Position numbers and translations under genes: made by a program
Notes under the pieces: generated by a model
Databases searched by the model: none
What the model saw: only the letters and a program-made list of their open reading frames with translations
What the model was told of the DNA's origin: nothing
Shown here: positions 7,959 through 16,899 of the stretch, one piece after another
Numbering within the stretch: position 1 is the stretch's first letter
Layout of the letters: each line of letters starts with the position of its first letter
From: a bacterium
GTDB taxonomy: Bacteria > Patescibacteriota > Patescibacteriia > S139-126 > S139-133
Assembly (NCBI GenBank): GCA_030429785.1
Contig: JAUIEQ010000001.1
Span: forward strand, 1-30,264
Length of the DNA stretch: 30,264 bases
Direction of reading: 5' to 3'

Positions 7959-10900
7959 TTAGAGTAATTGTTCAGCCAACAGTTCATGTACGCGTTGACG
8001 GATGCTCTCATTATAGCTAATAGAGAAGTCGGTGGCAATTTTTTTGACCGAGTTGGTACCTTTGACTTGCAATCGTACGGTGTATGGCCCAGGAATGGTG
8101 GTGAAGTATTGTTTGAGCTGCTCAGTAAGTATGGTTGTTGGTTCGATGGGTAAGTATAGTACAATTTGGTTACCTTCAGGCTGAATAATGAAATCTGACC
8201 GTGTGATTGATTTTATTTTGCCCTCAGCAACTTTTTTGATGTGGTTAAGATTGATTGGTTTGACTGATTCTCCTAGTAGCTTGTGTTCACCATCTTTGTC
8301 CGAAACACGACCCGTAACGAGGATGGTGGTTCCTTCTATCCAGATATGCTGGGTGGTGGCAAGTAGTTTTGGAAAAATAAGAACTTCAATAGGGCTGGTG
8401 TGATCTTCAAGTGTTGCAAACAGCATGGAGTCACCTTTTTTGGTTATAATTCGTTGCAGCTTTGTGACAACGCCGATTACTTGAATAGTGTTGTCTACAT
8501 GCTGAGGGAGCGCATCACACAGTGTTATGCCGATGTTTTGTAGATATGGTTTAAAAGCATTCATCGGGTGGTTGGTGATGTATAGACCAAGATAAAACTT
8601 TTCCCAGGATAATTGTTCTTCAGTTGGAATTTGTTCAGCTGGACTCAGATGAAGTGGTGGAGCTGATTCATCAATCATGCCAAACAAACTTGTTTGACCA
8701 CTCAGCGATTCTTGTTTTGCGCGTTTGTTATAGTTGATGAGCATGTCGAGGTTATGGAGCATCTGTCCTTGATCTCCAAGTGAATTTAAGGCGCCTGACT
8801 TGATCATGCTTTCGAGTGATTTCTTGTTAACATCTTTATCATGCACTCTGAACAATAGGTCGGCGAGTGATGTATACTTTCCATTAGCTTTACGTTCTTT
8901 GATAATTGCTTTGATGACACCACCACCGAGATTTTTGATAGCAGTGAGTCCAAAGCGAATCCGGGGCGTATCAGTCGCTAAACTTTCTGCTACAACAGTA
9001 AAATCTGAGAAGCTTTCATTAACGTCAGGTGCTAGTACTTCAATGCCAATTTTTCGGCATTCTTCAATCTCGATTGTTACTCGATCCATATTTTCTTGAT
9101 CGGCTGTGAGTAATGCTGCCATAAATTCAACAGGGTAGTTTGCTTTGAGATATGCTGTTTGGTATGCGATCATGGCATAGCAAGCAGCATGCGATCGATT
9201 GAATCCATACCGTGCAAATGGCAAGATAAACTCCCAAATCTGTTTTGCGGTGTCTTGGTCAATGCCGCCATTGACCATTCCTTTAATTATTTTTATTTCT
9301 TGCTCGTCAAGCAGTTTTTTAATTTTTTTACCCACTGCTTTGCGAAGGACATCAGCTTCACCATAGGTAAAGCCAGCTAGATCGCGGGCGATTTGCATGA
9401 TTTGTTCTTGGTATACAGCAATACCGTATGTCTTTCCTAAAATTGGCTCAAGTTTTGAATTGAGATAAGTAACTTCTCGTGTCCCGTGTTTACCGCCAAT
9501 GTAGTCAGGGATGAACTCCATAGGTCCAGGGCGGTACAGTGATACCATCACAATAATATCTTCAATCTCAGTTGGTTTGAGCATTTTGAGGTACCGTTTC
9601 ATGCCAGCAGACTCAAGTTGGAACACGCCAGTCGTATTTGCATCTTGGAGCAGGGCAAATGTTTTTGCATCGTCAAGTGGTAGATTTTCAATGTCAATAG
9701 TAACGGTGTGTATTTTCTGTATAATACGCAACGCCGCTTCAAGTAGAGTGAGGTTTTTGAGACCCAAAAAGTCCATTTTCAAAAGCCCAAGTGCTTCCAC
9801 TGGACCCATTGGATATTGTGTTACTACGGTGTTGTCGTCAGTTGATGAGTACTGTAATGGTACATATTCGGTGAGGGCATTTTTTGTAATCACAACTCCA
9901 CATGCGTGTGTGGAAGTGTGTCTGACGCCGCCTTCGAGTTTGTGAGCAGCGTCAATAATGCTTTGAGCAAGATCATCTTCTTGATACAGGGCTTTGAGTT
10001 CAGGAACAACATCCATTGCTTCATCCAGTGATGTGAACATTGGTATGAGTTTTGCAATTCGATCACACAACGAGTACGGTGCGCCCAGCACACGACCAAC
10101 ATCGCGTACAACAACTCGGGCTGCCATGGTTCCAAACGTGATAATTTGAGCAACTTTGTCATGTCCATATTTATTTGCTGCGTACGCAATCACTTCATCT
10201 CGGCGAGTATCAGCAAAATCAATATCGATATCAGGCATTGATACACGCTCTGGATTGAGAAAGCGCTCAAAAAGTAAGTCGTATTTTAGTGGGTCGATAT
10301 TTGTTATACGAGTCAAGAATGCAACTAACGAGCCAGCGGCACTGCCGCGACCTGGACCAACAATGATGCCTTGGGCTTTTGCCCAGTTAATAAAATCTTG
10401 CACAATTAAAAAGTATGACGCATATCCAGTTTTGCCAATAATTGATAATTCATAGTCAAGTCGCTCAGCTAGTTCTGGCGGCACTTTTGGATAGAGTTTG
10501 GAAATATTTTGTTCGCACAATGCACGTAAGTATGAGTCAGGATCATGTTCTTTGGGTACTTCAAAATATGGCAGTTGAATCTCTCCGAGTGGAATGTCGA
10601 GATTACACATGTCAGCTACTTTGAGGGTATTTGCTAGTACTTCTGGGTGGTCCGGAAAAGCTGCACGCATTGTATTAGGAGAGCAAAATGACGCATCAAC
10701 ATCAAGTAAATTCATGCGGTCAGTATCGCTTTTTTTGCGTTTTGTTTGCAAACAAATCAAAATATCGTGTGCATCTGCGTCATCGTGGTTGGGATAGTGA
10801 GCGTCATTCGTCGCTACAATAGGTACGCCGGTTTTTTTACTGAGTTCAAATAACCCTTGATTGACAATACCTTGCTCAGGCAGCTTTGGGTGACTTTGGA

Positions 10901-11420
10901 CTTCAAGAAAGTAATTATCCTCACCAACGATTTTTTGATACTCATAAATCCGTTGTTCTGCTTTATTTAAATCACCACTAAGAATGATTTGTGGAATTTC
11001 TCCCTTAAGGCACGCGGAAAGTATAATAATACCTTCGCTGTGTTGCTTGAGTAATTCAAGATCAATGCGGGGTTTGTAATAAAATCCTTCAAGGTGAGCA
11101 ATCGTCGTTAGTTTGATGAGATTTTTGTAGCCAGTGAGGTTTTTGGCTAGCAGCACAAGATGATTGTTGAGTGCGTCTGTCTTTGATTGTTTGTTGGTAT
11201 GTCCGTTTGGTGCGACATAGCTTTCAACTCCTATAATCGGTTTGATGTCATGCTTAAGGCATTTTTGATAAAACTCAATAGCGCCATACATAACACCATG
11301 GTCTGTCAGTGCGACGGCTGGCATTTCATACTGCTTGGCTAGTGCTATGATGCTGTCTATTTTTGACAAGCCATCAAGTAGTGAGAAGTGACTATGAACG
11401 TGAAGGTGAACGAAGCTCAT
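7959..11420 (-). CDS. dnaE: DNA polymerase III alpha subunit, DnaE type
   Basis: This is the replicative polymerase, 1153 residues, close to the E. coli length. The N-terminal PHP domain keeps its metal ligands (HLHVHSHFS at 5-13, TDHG at 39-42, NDAHYP..D....H), unlike E. coli DnaE. The polymerase core shows GPGRGSAAGS and PDIDIDFAD (residues 396-404), which carries the paired catalytic Asp 399/401. The fingers and Lys-rich regions follow. QTSLF near residue 908 matches the internal beta-clamp-binding motif, and a C-terminal OB fold is present. The absence of a 3'-5' exonuclease insertion distinguishes it from PolC. No SD is visible at the ATG. It is the first gene of a two-gene unit with the baseplate-J-like protein. 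Confidence 0.97.
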   Translation of the reverse strand: MSFVHLHVHSHFSLLDGLSKIDSIIALAKQYEMPAVALTDHGVMYGAIEFYQKCLKHDIKPIIGVESYVAPNGHTNKQSKTDALNNHLVLLAKNLTGYKNLIKLTTIAHLEGFYYKPRIDLELLKQHSEGIIILSACLKGEIPQIILSGDLNKAEQRIYEYQKIVGEDNYFLEVQSHPKLPEQGIVNQGLFELSKKTGVPIVATNDAHYPNHDDADAHDILICLQTKRKKSDTDRMNLLDVDASFCSPNTMRAAFPDHPEVLANTLKVADMCNLDIPLGEIQLPYFEVPKEHDPDSYLRALCEQNISKLYPKVPPELAERLDYELSIIGKTGYASYFLIVQDFINWAKAQGIIVGPGRGSAAGSLVAFLTRITNIDPLKYDLLFERFLNPERVSMPDIDIDFADTRRDEVIAYAANKYGHDKVAQIITFGTMAARVVVRDVGRVLGAPYSLCDRIAKLIPMFTSLDEAMDVVPELKALYQEDDLAQSIIDAAHKLEGGVRHTSTHACGVVITKNALTEYVPLQYSSTDDNTVVTQYPMGPVEALGLLKMDFLGLKNLTLLEAALRIIQKIHTVTIDIENLPLDDAKTFALLQDANTTGVFQLESAGMKRYLKMLKPTEIEDIIVMVSLYRPGPMEFIPDYIGGKHGTREVTYLNSKLEPILGKTYGIAVYQEQIMQIARDLAGFTYGEADVLRKAVGKKIKKLLDEQEIKIIKGMVNGGIDQDTAKQIWEFILPFARYGFNRSHAACYAMIAYQTAYLKANYPVEFMAALLTADQENMDRVTIEIEECRKIGIEVLAPDVNESFSDFTVVAESLATDTPRIRFGLTAIKNLGGGVIKAIIKERKANGKYTSLADLLFRVHDKDVNKKSLESMIKSGALNSLGDQGQMLHNLDMLINYNKRAKQESLSGQTSLFGMIDESAPPLHLSPAEQIPTEEQLSWEKFYLGLYITNHPMNAFKPYLQNIGITLCDALPQHVDNTIQVIGVVTKLQRIITKKGDSMLFATLEDHTSPIEVLIFPKLLATTQHIWIEGTTILVTGRVSDKDGEHKLLGESVKPINLNHIKKVAEGKIKSITRSDFIIQPEGNQIVLYLPIEPTTILTEQLKQYFTTIPGPYTVRLQVKGTNSVKKIATDFSISYNESIRQRVHELLAEQLL

Positions 11421-11442
11421 ACAGAATTGCTAAGGCAACGAA

Positions 11443-11467
11443 ACACTCGCAGATGCATGGCGAGTGT
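11443..11467 (-). terminator. Possible weak terminator after the 11520 gene
   Basis: ACACTCG (11443-11449) pairs with CGAGTGT (11461-11467) around an ATGCAT-containing loop. On the minus strand it is followed only by a short TTTCGTT tail, so termination would be weak, and dnaE may receive read-through. Confidence 0.35.
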
Positions 11468-11519
11468 AGTGTTTGTGAATTACAATGTGACTCATAACGG
11501 CAACAGCGGTATATGGAAA

Positions 11520-11837
11520 CTATTGTTCTGAATCGTCTGGTTGTTTGTTCGAATTGCTTCCACTGGTTGTTCGTGCGTTGATCCAGTTAAGGATTGTTTT
11601 CATGCCCTCAAACAAAAATTTGAATTGCAATGACGCATCTCCAATTTTTTGTTTGACTGCGCCAGCTACATCATGAACTGTATTGATTGCGTCTTTTGCG
11701 CTTGTGATCACTGCGCGAGTGTCTCTGGTCACTGACACAATAACATACAAAACCCATGTTATGCCAAAAGCAACAGCCATGACACTGATAGCTATTGCTA
11801 GATACATTATTTCTTGTGCATACGTGATGATGCCCAT
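11520..11837 (-). CDS. Small membrane protein, DUF948-like
   Basis: This 105-residue protein has one N-terminal membrane helix (about residues 8-35). A long amphipathic stretch follows (about 36-85, with spaced Ala, Val and Lys and segments such as AKDAINTVHDVAGAVKQKIG), and a polar Ser/Asn/Gln/Asp tail ends it. This architecture matches DUF948-type small membrane proteins, whose function is unknown. The ATG at 11837 lacks an SD. It is divergent from the 11925 gene and upstream of dnaE on the same strand. Confidence 0.7.
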   Translation of the reverse strand: MGIITYAQEIMYLAIAISVMAVAFGITWVLYVIVSVTRDTRAVITSAKDAINTVHDVAGAVKQKIGDASLQFKFLFEGMKTILNWINARTTSGSNSNKQPDDSEQ

Positions 11838-11865
11838 AATTTTTTTGAATAGTTATTTAGATTAT

Positions 11866-11874
11866 AGTATAGCA
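11866..11874 (-). promoter_or_regulatory. Extended -10 promoter for the 11520 gene
   Basis: On the minus strand TGC is followed by TATACT, an extended -10 element, about 30 bases upstream of the start codon, with a poor TTTTGC -35 candidate 16 bases before it. On the plus strand of the same 87-base divergent gap, TACAAT (11901-11906) could serve the 11925 gene, with no good -35. Confidence 0.4.
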
Positions 11875-11924
11875 TATTTCATTTTTTGCAAAAAATGCAG
11901 TACAATACGTATATACAAATACCT

Positions 11925-12803
11925 ATGGACTTCAACACAGGGCTTAGTGACAAACAACTCAAGATTGGTTATTGGTATACTCGACATCGTGTAGTAGTTC
12001 GGGCTAGTTTGATATCTTTTGGTTTTTTGGTAGTGAGTTTAGTACTGTTTGTTAATGTCAAAAATATTTTGGATTTTTATATCTATGATGAAATTGGTGT
12101 CATACAACGCCAAATTGTGAATCTTAATGTAGTTGATACAATTGGAAGTAGAAATTATACGCAGCCGTTATTTGTTGGTGAGACGGCATTGATTCAACGA
12201 GGTGAAGCAGCATTTGATTTTGTAGCATCGGTAACAAATCCAAATCGTACCTATGCGCTTGAAGATGTTGCATTCACGTTCTCAGTGCCAGGTTGGACAA
12301 GTGAGCCGATTCATGAACAGTTCATGCCAGGGGAACGAAAATGGGTCCTGTTGACTAATGTTACGGATGATTTTTTGAATCAGTATACTACAGCTGATCC
12401 TCCGGCAGTGCGTTTGACTATGGCAGGGCATGACTGGAACCGAGTAAAAAATCCAGATGCGTATGATGCATTTGGAAGATTTAATGATACTGGCTTGCGG
12501 GTTACAAGTGAGCAAACCAGTAGACCTTCACCTAATGTACGTGATTTTTCTTTTGATCTTATTAATGAATCAGTGTATAACTACCGTGCTGTTGATATTA
12601 GAATAGTTTTGTATAGCGGAAATGATATTGTTGCGGCAAATGCTTTGACTGTTAATACAATCCGTTCTGGACAAACACGCCCAACATCATTACGATGGTT
12701 CTATGAGATTCCTCGAGTAAACAGATGGGATATAACTATTGGAACTGATATGTTGGATGAGGATAATTTTCTGCCGTATACATTAGATCAAATAACCAAG
12801 TAG
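11925..12803 (+). CDS. Unknown single-pass membrane protein coupled to RodA/FtsW
   Basis: This protein has about 292 residues, with a cytosolic segment (1-26), one membrane helix (about 27-45) and a large outside part rich in beta strands. The ATG at 11925 is preferred over in-frame TTG 11886 and ATG 11895 because a TACAAT -10 element lies between them. The outer part resembles a repeated immunoglobulin-like or DUF11-like layout by eye (for example FDFVASVTNPNRTYALEDV and FSFDLINESVYNYRAVDI, both describing stretches between secondary-structure breaks), but I cannot name a family. Its stop is one base before the RodA/FtsW start, so the two are translationally linked and it may work with the septal or elongation glycosyltransferase. 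Confidence 0.7.
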   Translation: MDFNTGLSDKQLKIGYWYTRHRVVVRASLISFGFLVVSLVLFVNVKNILDFYIYDEIGVIQRQIVNLNVVDTIGSRNYTQPLFVGETALIQRGEAAFDFVASVTNPNRTYALEDVAFTFSVPGWTSEPIHEQFMPGERKWVLLTNVTDDFLNQYTTADPPAVRLTMAGHDWNRVKNPDAYDAFGRFNDTGLRVTSEQTSRPSPNVRDFSFDLINESVYNYRAVDIRIVLYSGNDIVAANALTVNTIRSGQTRPTSLRWFYEIPRVNRWDITIGTDMLDEDNFLPYTLDQITK

Positions 12804-12804
12804 C

Positions 12805-13911
12805 ATGGCTCAAGCTTCAGTATGGTCTATAGCTCGAAGAATGGATTGGCTCATGGTAGCCATTTCTTTGTTATTGGTTTGTTTTGGATTGATGATTTTG
12901 TATAGTCTTGAGGTGAATGCGCAAGAGGAGTTGGTTTTCTTTCGTAAACAACTCATTTTTTTTGTTAGTGGTTTGGTATTGTTTTGTGCTGCGGCTATTT
13001 TTCGATTTCAGCATTTGGTGTCATATGGATGGTGGTTGTATGTGTTGGGCTTGGCATTGTTGGTTGGGGTGATGCTTTTTGGTCAAGAAATTAGGGGAGT
13101 GAAGGGGTGGTTCATTATTGGGCCACTGAGTTTTCAGCCAGTTGAAGTTGTGAAAGTATGTATAGTGTTGTTTTTTGCCAAGTACTTTTCCGAACATAGT
13201 CATCAATTCACTCAATTGTCCTATATTGGAACAAGTATTGCGCTCATTGCACCGTATATGGCGTTGCTGATGTTACAGCCTGATCTTGGGTCTGGTTTTA
13301 TTGTAGGCATGATTTGGCTGGTTATGTTGTTATTTACACGGATTCAAGGAAAGCACATGATGGCTTTGTTCTTGTGTATAGCGGTTGCTGCGGTTGGGAG
13401 TTGGTTTGTTTTGGCGGATTATCAAAAAGCTCGATTAACAACATTTATTAACCCGGAGCTTGATCCGCAAGGAAGTGGGTACAATATCAGGCAAGCAATT
13501 ACTGCAGTTGGGTCTGGCCAACTACTAGGCAGAGGGCTTGGTTTGGGTCCACAATCGCAATTAAGGTTCTTACCAGAAAATAAAACGGACTTTATTTTTT
13601 CAGTGATAGCTGAGGAGCTCGGATTTGTTGGTGCAGTTGTATTGATTGTGTTATTTGGAATATTGTTATACCGATTGCAATACATAGTTCGGCATACTGA
13701 TTCAGCCTTTGGACAGTTTATTGTTATTGGGACGATTGTGTTCATAGCTACGCAGACGTGTATGAATATCGCTATGAACTTAAGCTTGTTTCCGGTAACA
13801 GGAATTCCATTGCCATTGGTTAGTCAAGGGGGTAGTTCATTGTGGTCTGTATTGATAGCACTAGGAATAGCGCAGAGCGTAACTATATACAGCTCAACTA
13901 GACGAGTGTAG
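12805..13911 (+). CDS. FtsW/RodA/SpoVE-family peptidoglycan glycosyltransferase
   Basis: SEDS proteins polymerise lipid II into glycan strands together with a class B penicillin-binding protein. This one has 368 residues and about ten membrane helices. Family motifs are in place: GVKGWFIIGPLSFQPVEVVK, then QPDLGS, then the GSGQLLGRGLG loop, LPENKTDFIFSVIAEELG (catalytic Asp near residue 262), and GIPLPLVSQGGSS near the end. The motif set fits RodA slightly better than FtsW, but the two cannot be separated safely. No partner penicillin-binding protein is in the window. The ATG lies one base after the previous stop and has no SD. Confidence 0.93.
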   Translation: MAQASVWSIARRMDWLMVAISLLLVCFGLMILYSLEVNAQEELVFFRKQLIFFVSGLVLFCAAAIFRFQHLVSYGWWLYVLGLALLVGVMLFGQEIRGVKGWFIIGPLSFQPVEVVKVCIVLFFAKYFSEHSHQFTQLSYIGTSIALIAPYMALLMLQPDLGSGFIVGMIWLVMLLFTRIQGKHMMALFLCIAVAAVGSWFVLADYQKARLTTFINPELDPQGSGYNIRQAITAVGSGQLLGRGLGLGPQSQLRFLPENKTDFIFSVIAEELGFVGAVVLIVLFGILLYRLQYIVRHTDSAFGQFIVIGTIVFIATQTCMNIAMNLSLFPVTGIPLPLVSQGGSSLWSVLIALGIAQSVTIYSSTRRV

Positions 13912-13925
13912 ATACTGGTATCGCC

Positions 13926-13954
13926 TTGACAATAGTGGCAATATGCGGTACGGT
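13926..13954 (+). promoter_or_regulatory. Promoter for rplY
   Basis: TTGACA (13926-13931), a 17-base spacer and TACGGT (13949-13954). The -35 is perfect and the -10 is moderate. It sits about 40 bases before the rplY start. Confidence 0.55.
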
Positions 13955-13992
13955 TAGAGTCGTTATATACATATTATTAATTACTTTAATGT

Positions 13993-14664
13993 ATGAGCTC
14001 AGAGGCACAGACAGCTGTGCTTGCAGCACAGTTGCGAACTTCAGACGAGTCAGCAGCTACGCTTCGTAAGCAAGGTTTTGTCCCGATTGAATTATACGGG
14101 AAACATACAGATAATAAGCAACTAAAAGTATCAGCGGTAGCTTTTTCAAAGATATTTGAAAAAGCAGGTGAAAGTACATTAATCGATCTTATGGTTGGTG
14201 ATACGTCAGATGGTAAAGTGTTGATCAAGGATATACAATTTGACCCGGTCAAAGATGCTATTATCCATGCTGATTTGTATCAGATTGATATGAATGAAAC
14301 GTTGCATACTGAAATTCCATTAGTGTTTATTGGTGAGTCACCAGCAGTCAAGCAACAAGGAGGTACGCTTGTAAAACAAGTTGATAAAATTGAAATCAAA
14401 TGTCTTCCAGGTGATTTGATACATGATATTCAAGTTGATATTTCAGTTTTACAAGAATTTACTGACTCAATTCAAGTTGAAAATCTTACGGTTCCAGAAA
14501 CCATTGAAGTATTGACAGACCCTACAGTACTTATCGTGTCAGTGGCTGAGCCTCGCAAAGTTGAAGAAGCGGCTGCGCAACCTGCTGAAGGTACTGAAGC
14601 GCAAGCGGAAAAAGAAAGTGAAGAAGCAGAAGCTAATAATCAAGCAGAAGAGTCAAAAGAATAA
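13993..14664 (+). CDS. rplY: 50S ribosomal protein bL25, CTC form
   Basis: bL25 binds 5S rRNA on the large subunit. This is the long CTC (general stress protein) form, 223 residues: an N-terminal bL25 beta domain (about 1-95, with GFVPIELYGK and ADLYQID) and the second TL5/CTC beta domain (about 96-185, with LTVPETIEVLTDPTVLIVSV near its end). An acidic, Ala/Glu-rich disordered tail of about 35 residues follows. The ATG at 13993 has no SD but follows a promoter with a short leader. The gene stands alone between that promoter and a strong terminator. The acidic tail is variable in this family. Confidence 0.93.
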   Translation: MSSEAQTAVLAAQLRTSDESAATLRKQGFVPIELYGKHTDNKQLKVSAVAFSKIFEKAGESTLIDLMVGDTSDGKVLIKDIQFDPVKDAIIHADLYQIDMNETLHTEIPLVFIGESPAVKQQGGTLVKQVDKIEIKCLPGDLIHDIQVDISVLQEFTDSIQVENLTVPETIEVLTDPTVLIVSVAEPRKVEEAAAQPAEGTEAQAEKESEEAEANNQAEESKE

Positions 14665-14682
14665 TTCGTTATGCTGCACACT

Positions 14683-14715
14683 AAAAAACCTTACCATTTG
14701 TTGGTAAGGTTTTTT
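14683..14715 (+). terminator. Strong terminator of rplY
   Basis: CCTTACCA (14689-14696) pairs with TGGTAAGG (14702-14709), extended by six A/T pairs and ending in six T. The flanking A-run gives it some activity on the other strand too. Confidence 0.88.
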
Positions 14716-14740
14716 GATATGTTGTTTCATGTGATATACT
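14714..14740 (+). promoter_or_regulatory. Extended -10 promoter of the pilin-like operon
   Basis: TGA-TATACT (14732-14740) is an extended -10. TTGATA at 14714-14719 could be a -35, though the 15-base spacer is short. It starts within the T-run of the rplY terminator and lies about 25 bases before the AAGGAGG site of the next gene. Confidence 0.5.
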
Positions 14741-14765
14741 GCTTATAAATAGTAAGGAGGTTTGT

Positions 14766-15239
14766 ATGGCACGATCGTCACGAAAAAAACAACTGCTAGT
14801 ATTTACCAATGTACGGATGAGTGTATTGGCAATTGTTTTTGTATTATTTTGCTTAGGTGCAGTGGTTCATTTTCAAAATCAAGAAATTGAAACTCGTGAT
14901 GCGCGTCGTATTAATGATCTCAAACAAATGCAAACAGTGTTGAATTATCATTATCAGCTGTACAAGACATACCCGCTTGCTGAAGCGCCGGTATGTTTTG
15001 AAGATTTGAGTGCGGAGATCAGAAGTGTAGTGCCATGGTTGGTTGTATTACCACAGGATCCATCGCACGGAAATTCAGCTGTGCAACCACGCCAGGCTTG
15101 TTATAACTATCTTTCGCCAGACGGGCAGTCGTACATACTGCGTGCAGCACTTGAGAAAAATAATTTTAGCATGGTTCATGACAATGGTTCTTCTGAAGAA
15201 TGGTTTGAGGTTTCTGCTCCTGCTATAGGTAGTTTTTAA
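14766..15239 (+). CDS. Pilin-like membrane-anchored protein
   Basis: This 157-residue protein has a short basic N-terminus, one membrane helix (about 17-36) and then an ARRINDLKQMQTVLNYHYQL helix ending in YKTYP. That helix-plus-YP pattern is shared with type IV pilin and GspG-like pseudopilins. The glycine-Phe-Thr-Leu-Ile-Glu prepilin cleavage motif is missing, so it is probably not processed by prepilin peptidase and stays as a bitopic protein. Two Cys in the outer domain (near residues 76 and 115) could form a disulfide. A strong AAGGAGG (14754-14760) drives it as the first gene of three. The role is inferred only by resemblance. Confidence 0.65.
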   Translation: MARSSRKKQLLVFTNVRMSVLAIVFVLFCLGAVVHFQNQEIETRDARRINDLKQMQTVLNYHYQLYKTYPLAEAPVCFEDLSAEIRSVVPWLVVLPQDPSHGNSAVQPRQACYNYLSPDGQSYILRAALEKNNFSMVHDNGSSEEWFEVSAPAIGSF

Positions 15240-15249
15240 ACGCATACAT

Positions 15250-15765
15250 ATGTCATCTGATAAGCCAAAATTCAAGACATCCAAACTGCAAAAAAGTTTT
15301 GCTGTGCTCATTGTTGCATGTGTGGCAATTATTTTCTTTGCCGGTTTTGATAATGTTCGTGCTAAAGCGCGTGACACCAAACGACAATCAGATGCGCAGG
15401 ATATTTTGCGAGGTCTAGAGCTCTATGCAGCTCGTCACAATGGCTTGTATCCTGAGGTAACTGATTTTGATTATGGTGGATGGGATACAACTATCGAGCC
15501 TGACAATACGCAACCTCGTTTTGTTGAAGGGTTGGTGCGAGAAGGGATTTTGAGCGGATACCCAGCAGACCCAGTCAATAACGAAGTGTACTTTTATCGA
15601 TACCAAAAGTTTGAAGCTGGTGATTTTGGTTGCACACAACCGTTTATTGTGTTTCAAATTTTTAATTTTGAAGCAACGCACGAAGATCATGGTGCGGCAG
15701 CATGTCCTGAGCGAGATTTTGGACAAGAGGTTCCAAATGGTTTTTCAATTCAACGGTTTGAGTAA
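15250..15765 (+). CDS. GspG-like pseudopilin-like protein
   Basis: This 171-residue protein is built like its upstream neighbour: a basic start, a membrane helix (about 16-33), then ARDTKRQSDAQDILRGLELY followed by a YP turn. A later DPVNNEVYFYRY segment resembles the C-terminal loop of GspG major pseudopilins. The prepilin motif is again missing. Two Cys (in FGCTQP and AACPE) may pair. It begins ten bases after the first pilin-like gene without an SD and ends three bases before the DUF3048 gene. Duplication of an ancestral pilin-like gene followed by divergence is a reasonable inference. Confidence 0.68.
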   Translation: MSSDKPKFKTSKLQKSFAVLIVACVAIIFFAGFDNVRAKARDTKRQSDAQDILRGLELYAARHNGLYPEVTDFDYGGWDTTIEPDNTQPRFVEGLVREGILSGYPADPVNNEVYFYRYQKFEAGDFGCTQPFIVFQIFNFEATHEDHGAAACPERDFGQEVPNGFSIQRFE

Positions 15766-15768
15766 TGT

Positions 15769-16842
15769 ATGACAAAAATATCATTCGATGCAATCAAGAA
15801 ACGACAATCAAAACCCTACTGGTACTTGCTAGTAGGATTTATTATCATGGTTGCGGCTGGTGCTGGTATAGTGTTGTTTAGTCCTGATGCAAACACAGCT
15901 GTTGAACTGGGTGTTGATGAAACCTTGGTGCAATCAACTGATATGACTATTTCGTCAACAGTTGTAGCGACATCTACGCATCCAGTGGCAGTGATGATTG
16001 ATAACCACTTTGATGCATGGGAGTCGCAATTTGGTTTATCACGAGCAGCTGTTGTGTATCATACGGTTGTTGAAGGTGGCGCGACACGATTTATGGCGTT
16101 ATTTGATCTTAATAGTGGTGTTGATAAGATTGGTCCAGTTCGTTCTGCTCGTCCATATTTTTTGCCATGGGTAGCTGAGTATGACGCATTATTTGTTCAT
16201 GTTGGCGGGTCGCCTGAGGCTTTGGATGATATACAATATTACAACATTACCAATATAAATGAAATGACCTCATATGGTCCAACATTTTTTTATCGCGATG
16301 ATGGCTTTTTACAACCACATAATACATTTACAACCACTGATCGCATGCGGTTGGGTCTGAATACTATCGATCGTGCAGATGTGTATGGTTCGTTATTTGA
16401 TGTATTTCCGATTGCTGAGTCTGCGCGTGTTATTGGAGCAGCAGTTGACTCAATTTATATTGATTATTCTTCAAGAAGTACCTATGATGTTGAGTATGTT
16501 TGGAATGATGCTCGTGCTGCATTGTATCGATATCGTGCAGGTGAGCAGCAGTTTGACGCAGCAACTCATAATGTCTTAGAAATTCGTAATCTTATCTTAC
16601 AAAGCATTCCCGCAGCAGTAGTTGTTGATGAGCAGCTGCGAGTACAGCTTGATGTGCTGGGACGTGGTGATGCGATATATATCGTGAATGGAATGCGAGT
16701 TGATGGTTACTGGGAGAAAGCTTCATATGACAGCAAAACCAGGTACTATACCTCTGATGACGAGTTGATGCGATTTGTTGATAGTCCGGTTTGGATTGAG
16801 GTGATACCTGAAGGAGTTGCGATGCAAATTGTTCCTCAATAA
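15769..16842 (+). CDS. DUF3048 (YerB-like) membrane-anchored protein
   Basis: This 357-residue protein has one membrane helix near residues 17-37 and an extracytoplasmic DUF3048 domain. Family hallmarks are visible: PVAVMIDNH, a QFGLSRAAVVYHTVVEGG stretch, TRFMALF, IGPVRSARPYF and FVHVGGSPEA, followed by the C-terminal half with the VYIVNG/YWEK-like strand pair. Members such as B. subtilis YerB are lipoproteins; this one has a plain membrane anchor. The molecular function of the family is unsettled. It is the last gene of the pilin-like operon, starting three bases after the previous stop, so a cell-envelope role alongside the two pilin-like proteins is the best inference. Confidence 0.85.
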   Translation: MTKISFDAIKKRQSKPYWYLLVGFIIMVAAGAGIVLFSPDANTAVELGVDETLVQSTDMTISSTVVATSTHPVAVMIDNHFDAWESQFGLSRAAVVYHTVVEGGATRFMALFDLNSGVDKIGPVRSARPYFLPWVAEYDALFVHVGGSPEALDDIQYYNITNINEMTSYGPTFFYRDDGFLQPHNTFTTTDRMRLGLNTIDRADVYGSLFDVFPIAESARVIGAAVDSIYIDYSSRSTYDVEYVWNDARAALYRYRAGEQQFDAATHNVLEIRNLILQSIPAAVVVDEQLRVQLDVLGRGDAIYIVNGMRVDGYWEKASYDSKTRYYTSDDELMRFVDSPVWIEVIPEGVAMQIVPQ

Positions 16843-16847
16843 TAAAT

Positions 16848-16870
16848 CCCCCCTGATGTTTCAAGGGGGG
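16848..16870. terminator. GC-rich hairpin between convergent genes
   Basis: CCCCCC (16848-16853) pairs with GGGGGG (16865-16870), and TGA/TCA extends the stem with one bulge. The plus side has no T-run; the minus side continues into ATTTATTATT. It probably serves the two convergent genes, more efficiently for the minus one. Confidence 0.55.
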
Positions 16871-16899
16871 TGCTTGGGCTCGAAGGGTTTTGAAGTTAT

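Noticed and set aside
9511..9945. 144-residue plus-strand frame within dnaE
   Set aside because: It is a shadow of dnaE on the opposite strand, with Ser-rich composition and no start signals.
7959..11420. Intein or frameshift in dnaE
   Set aside because: All polymerase blocks are in order, with a normal total length and no splicing motifs.
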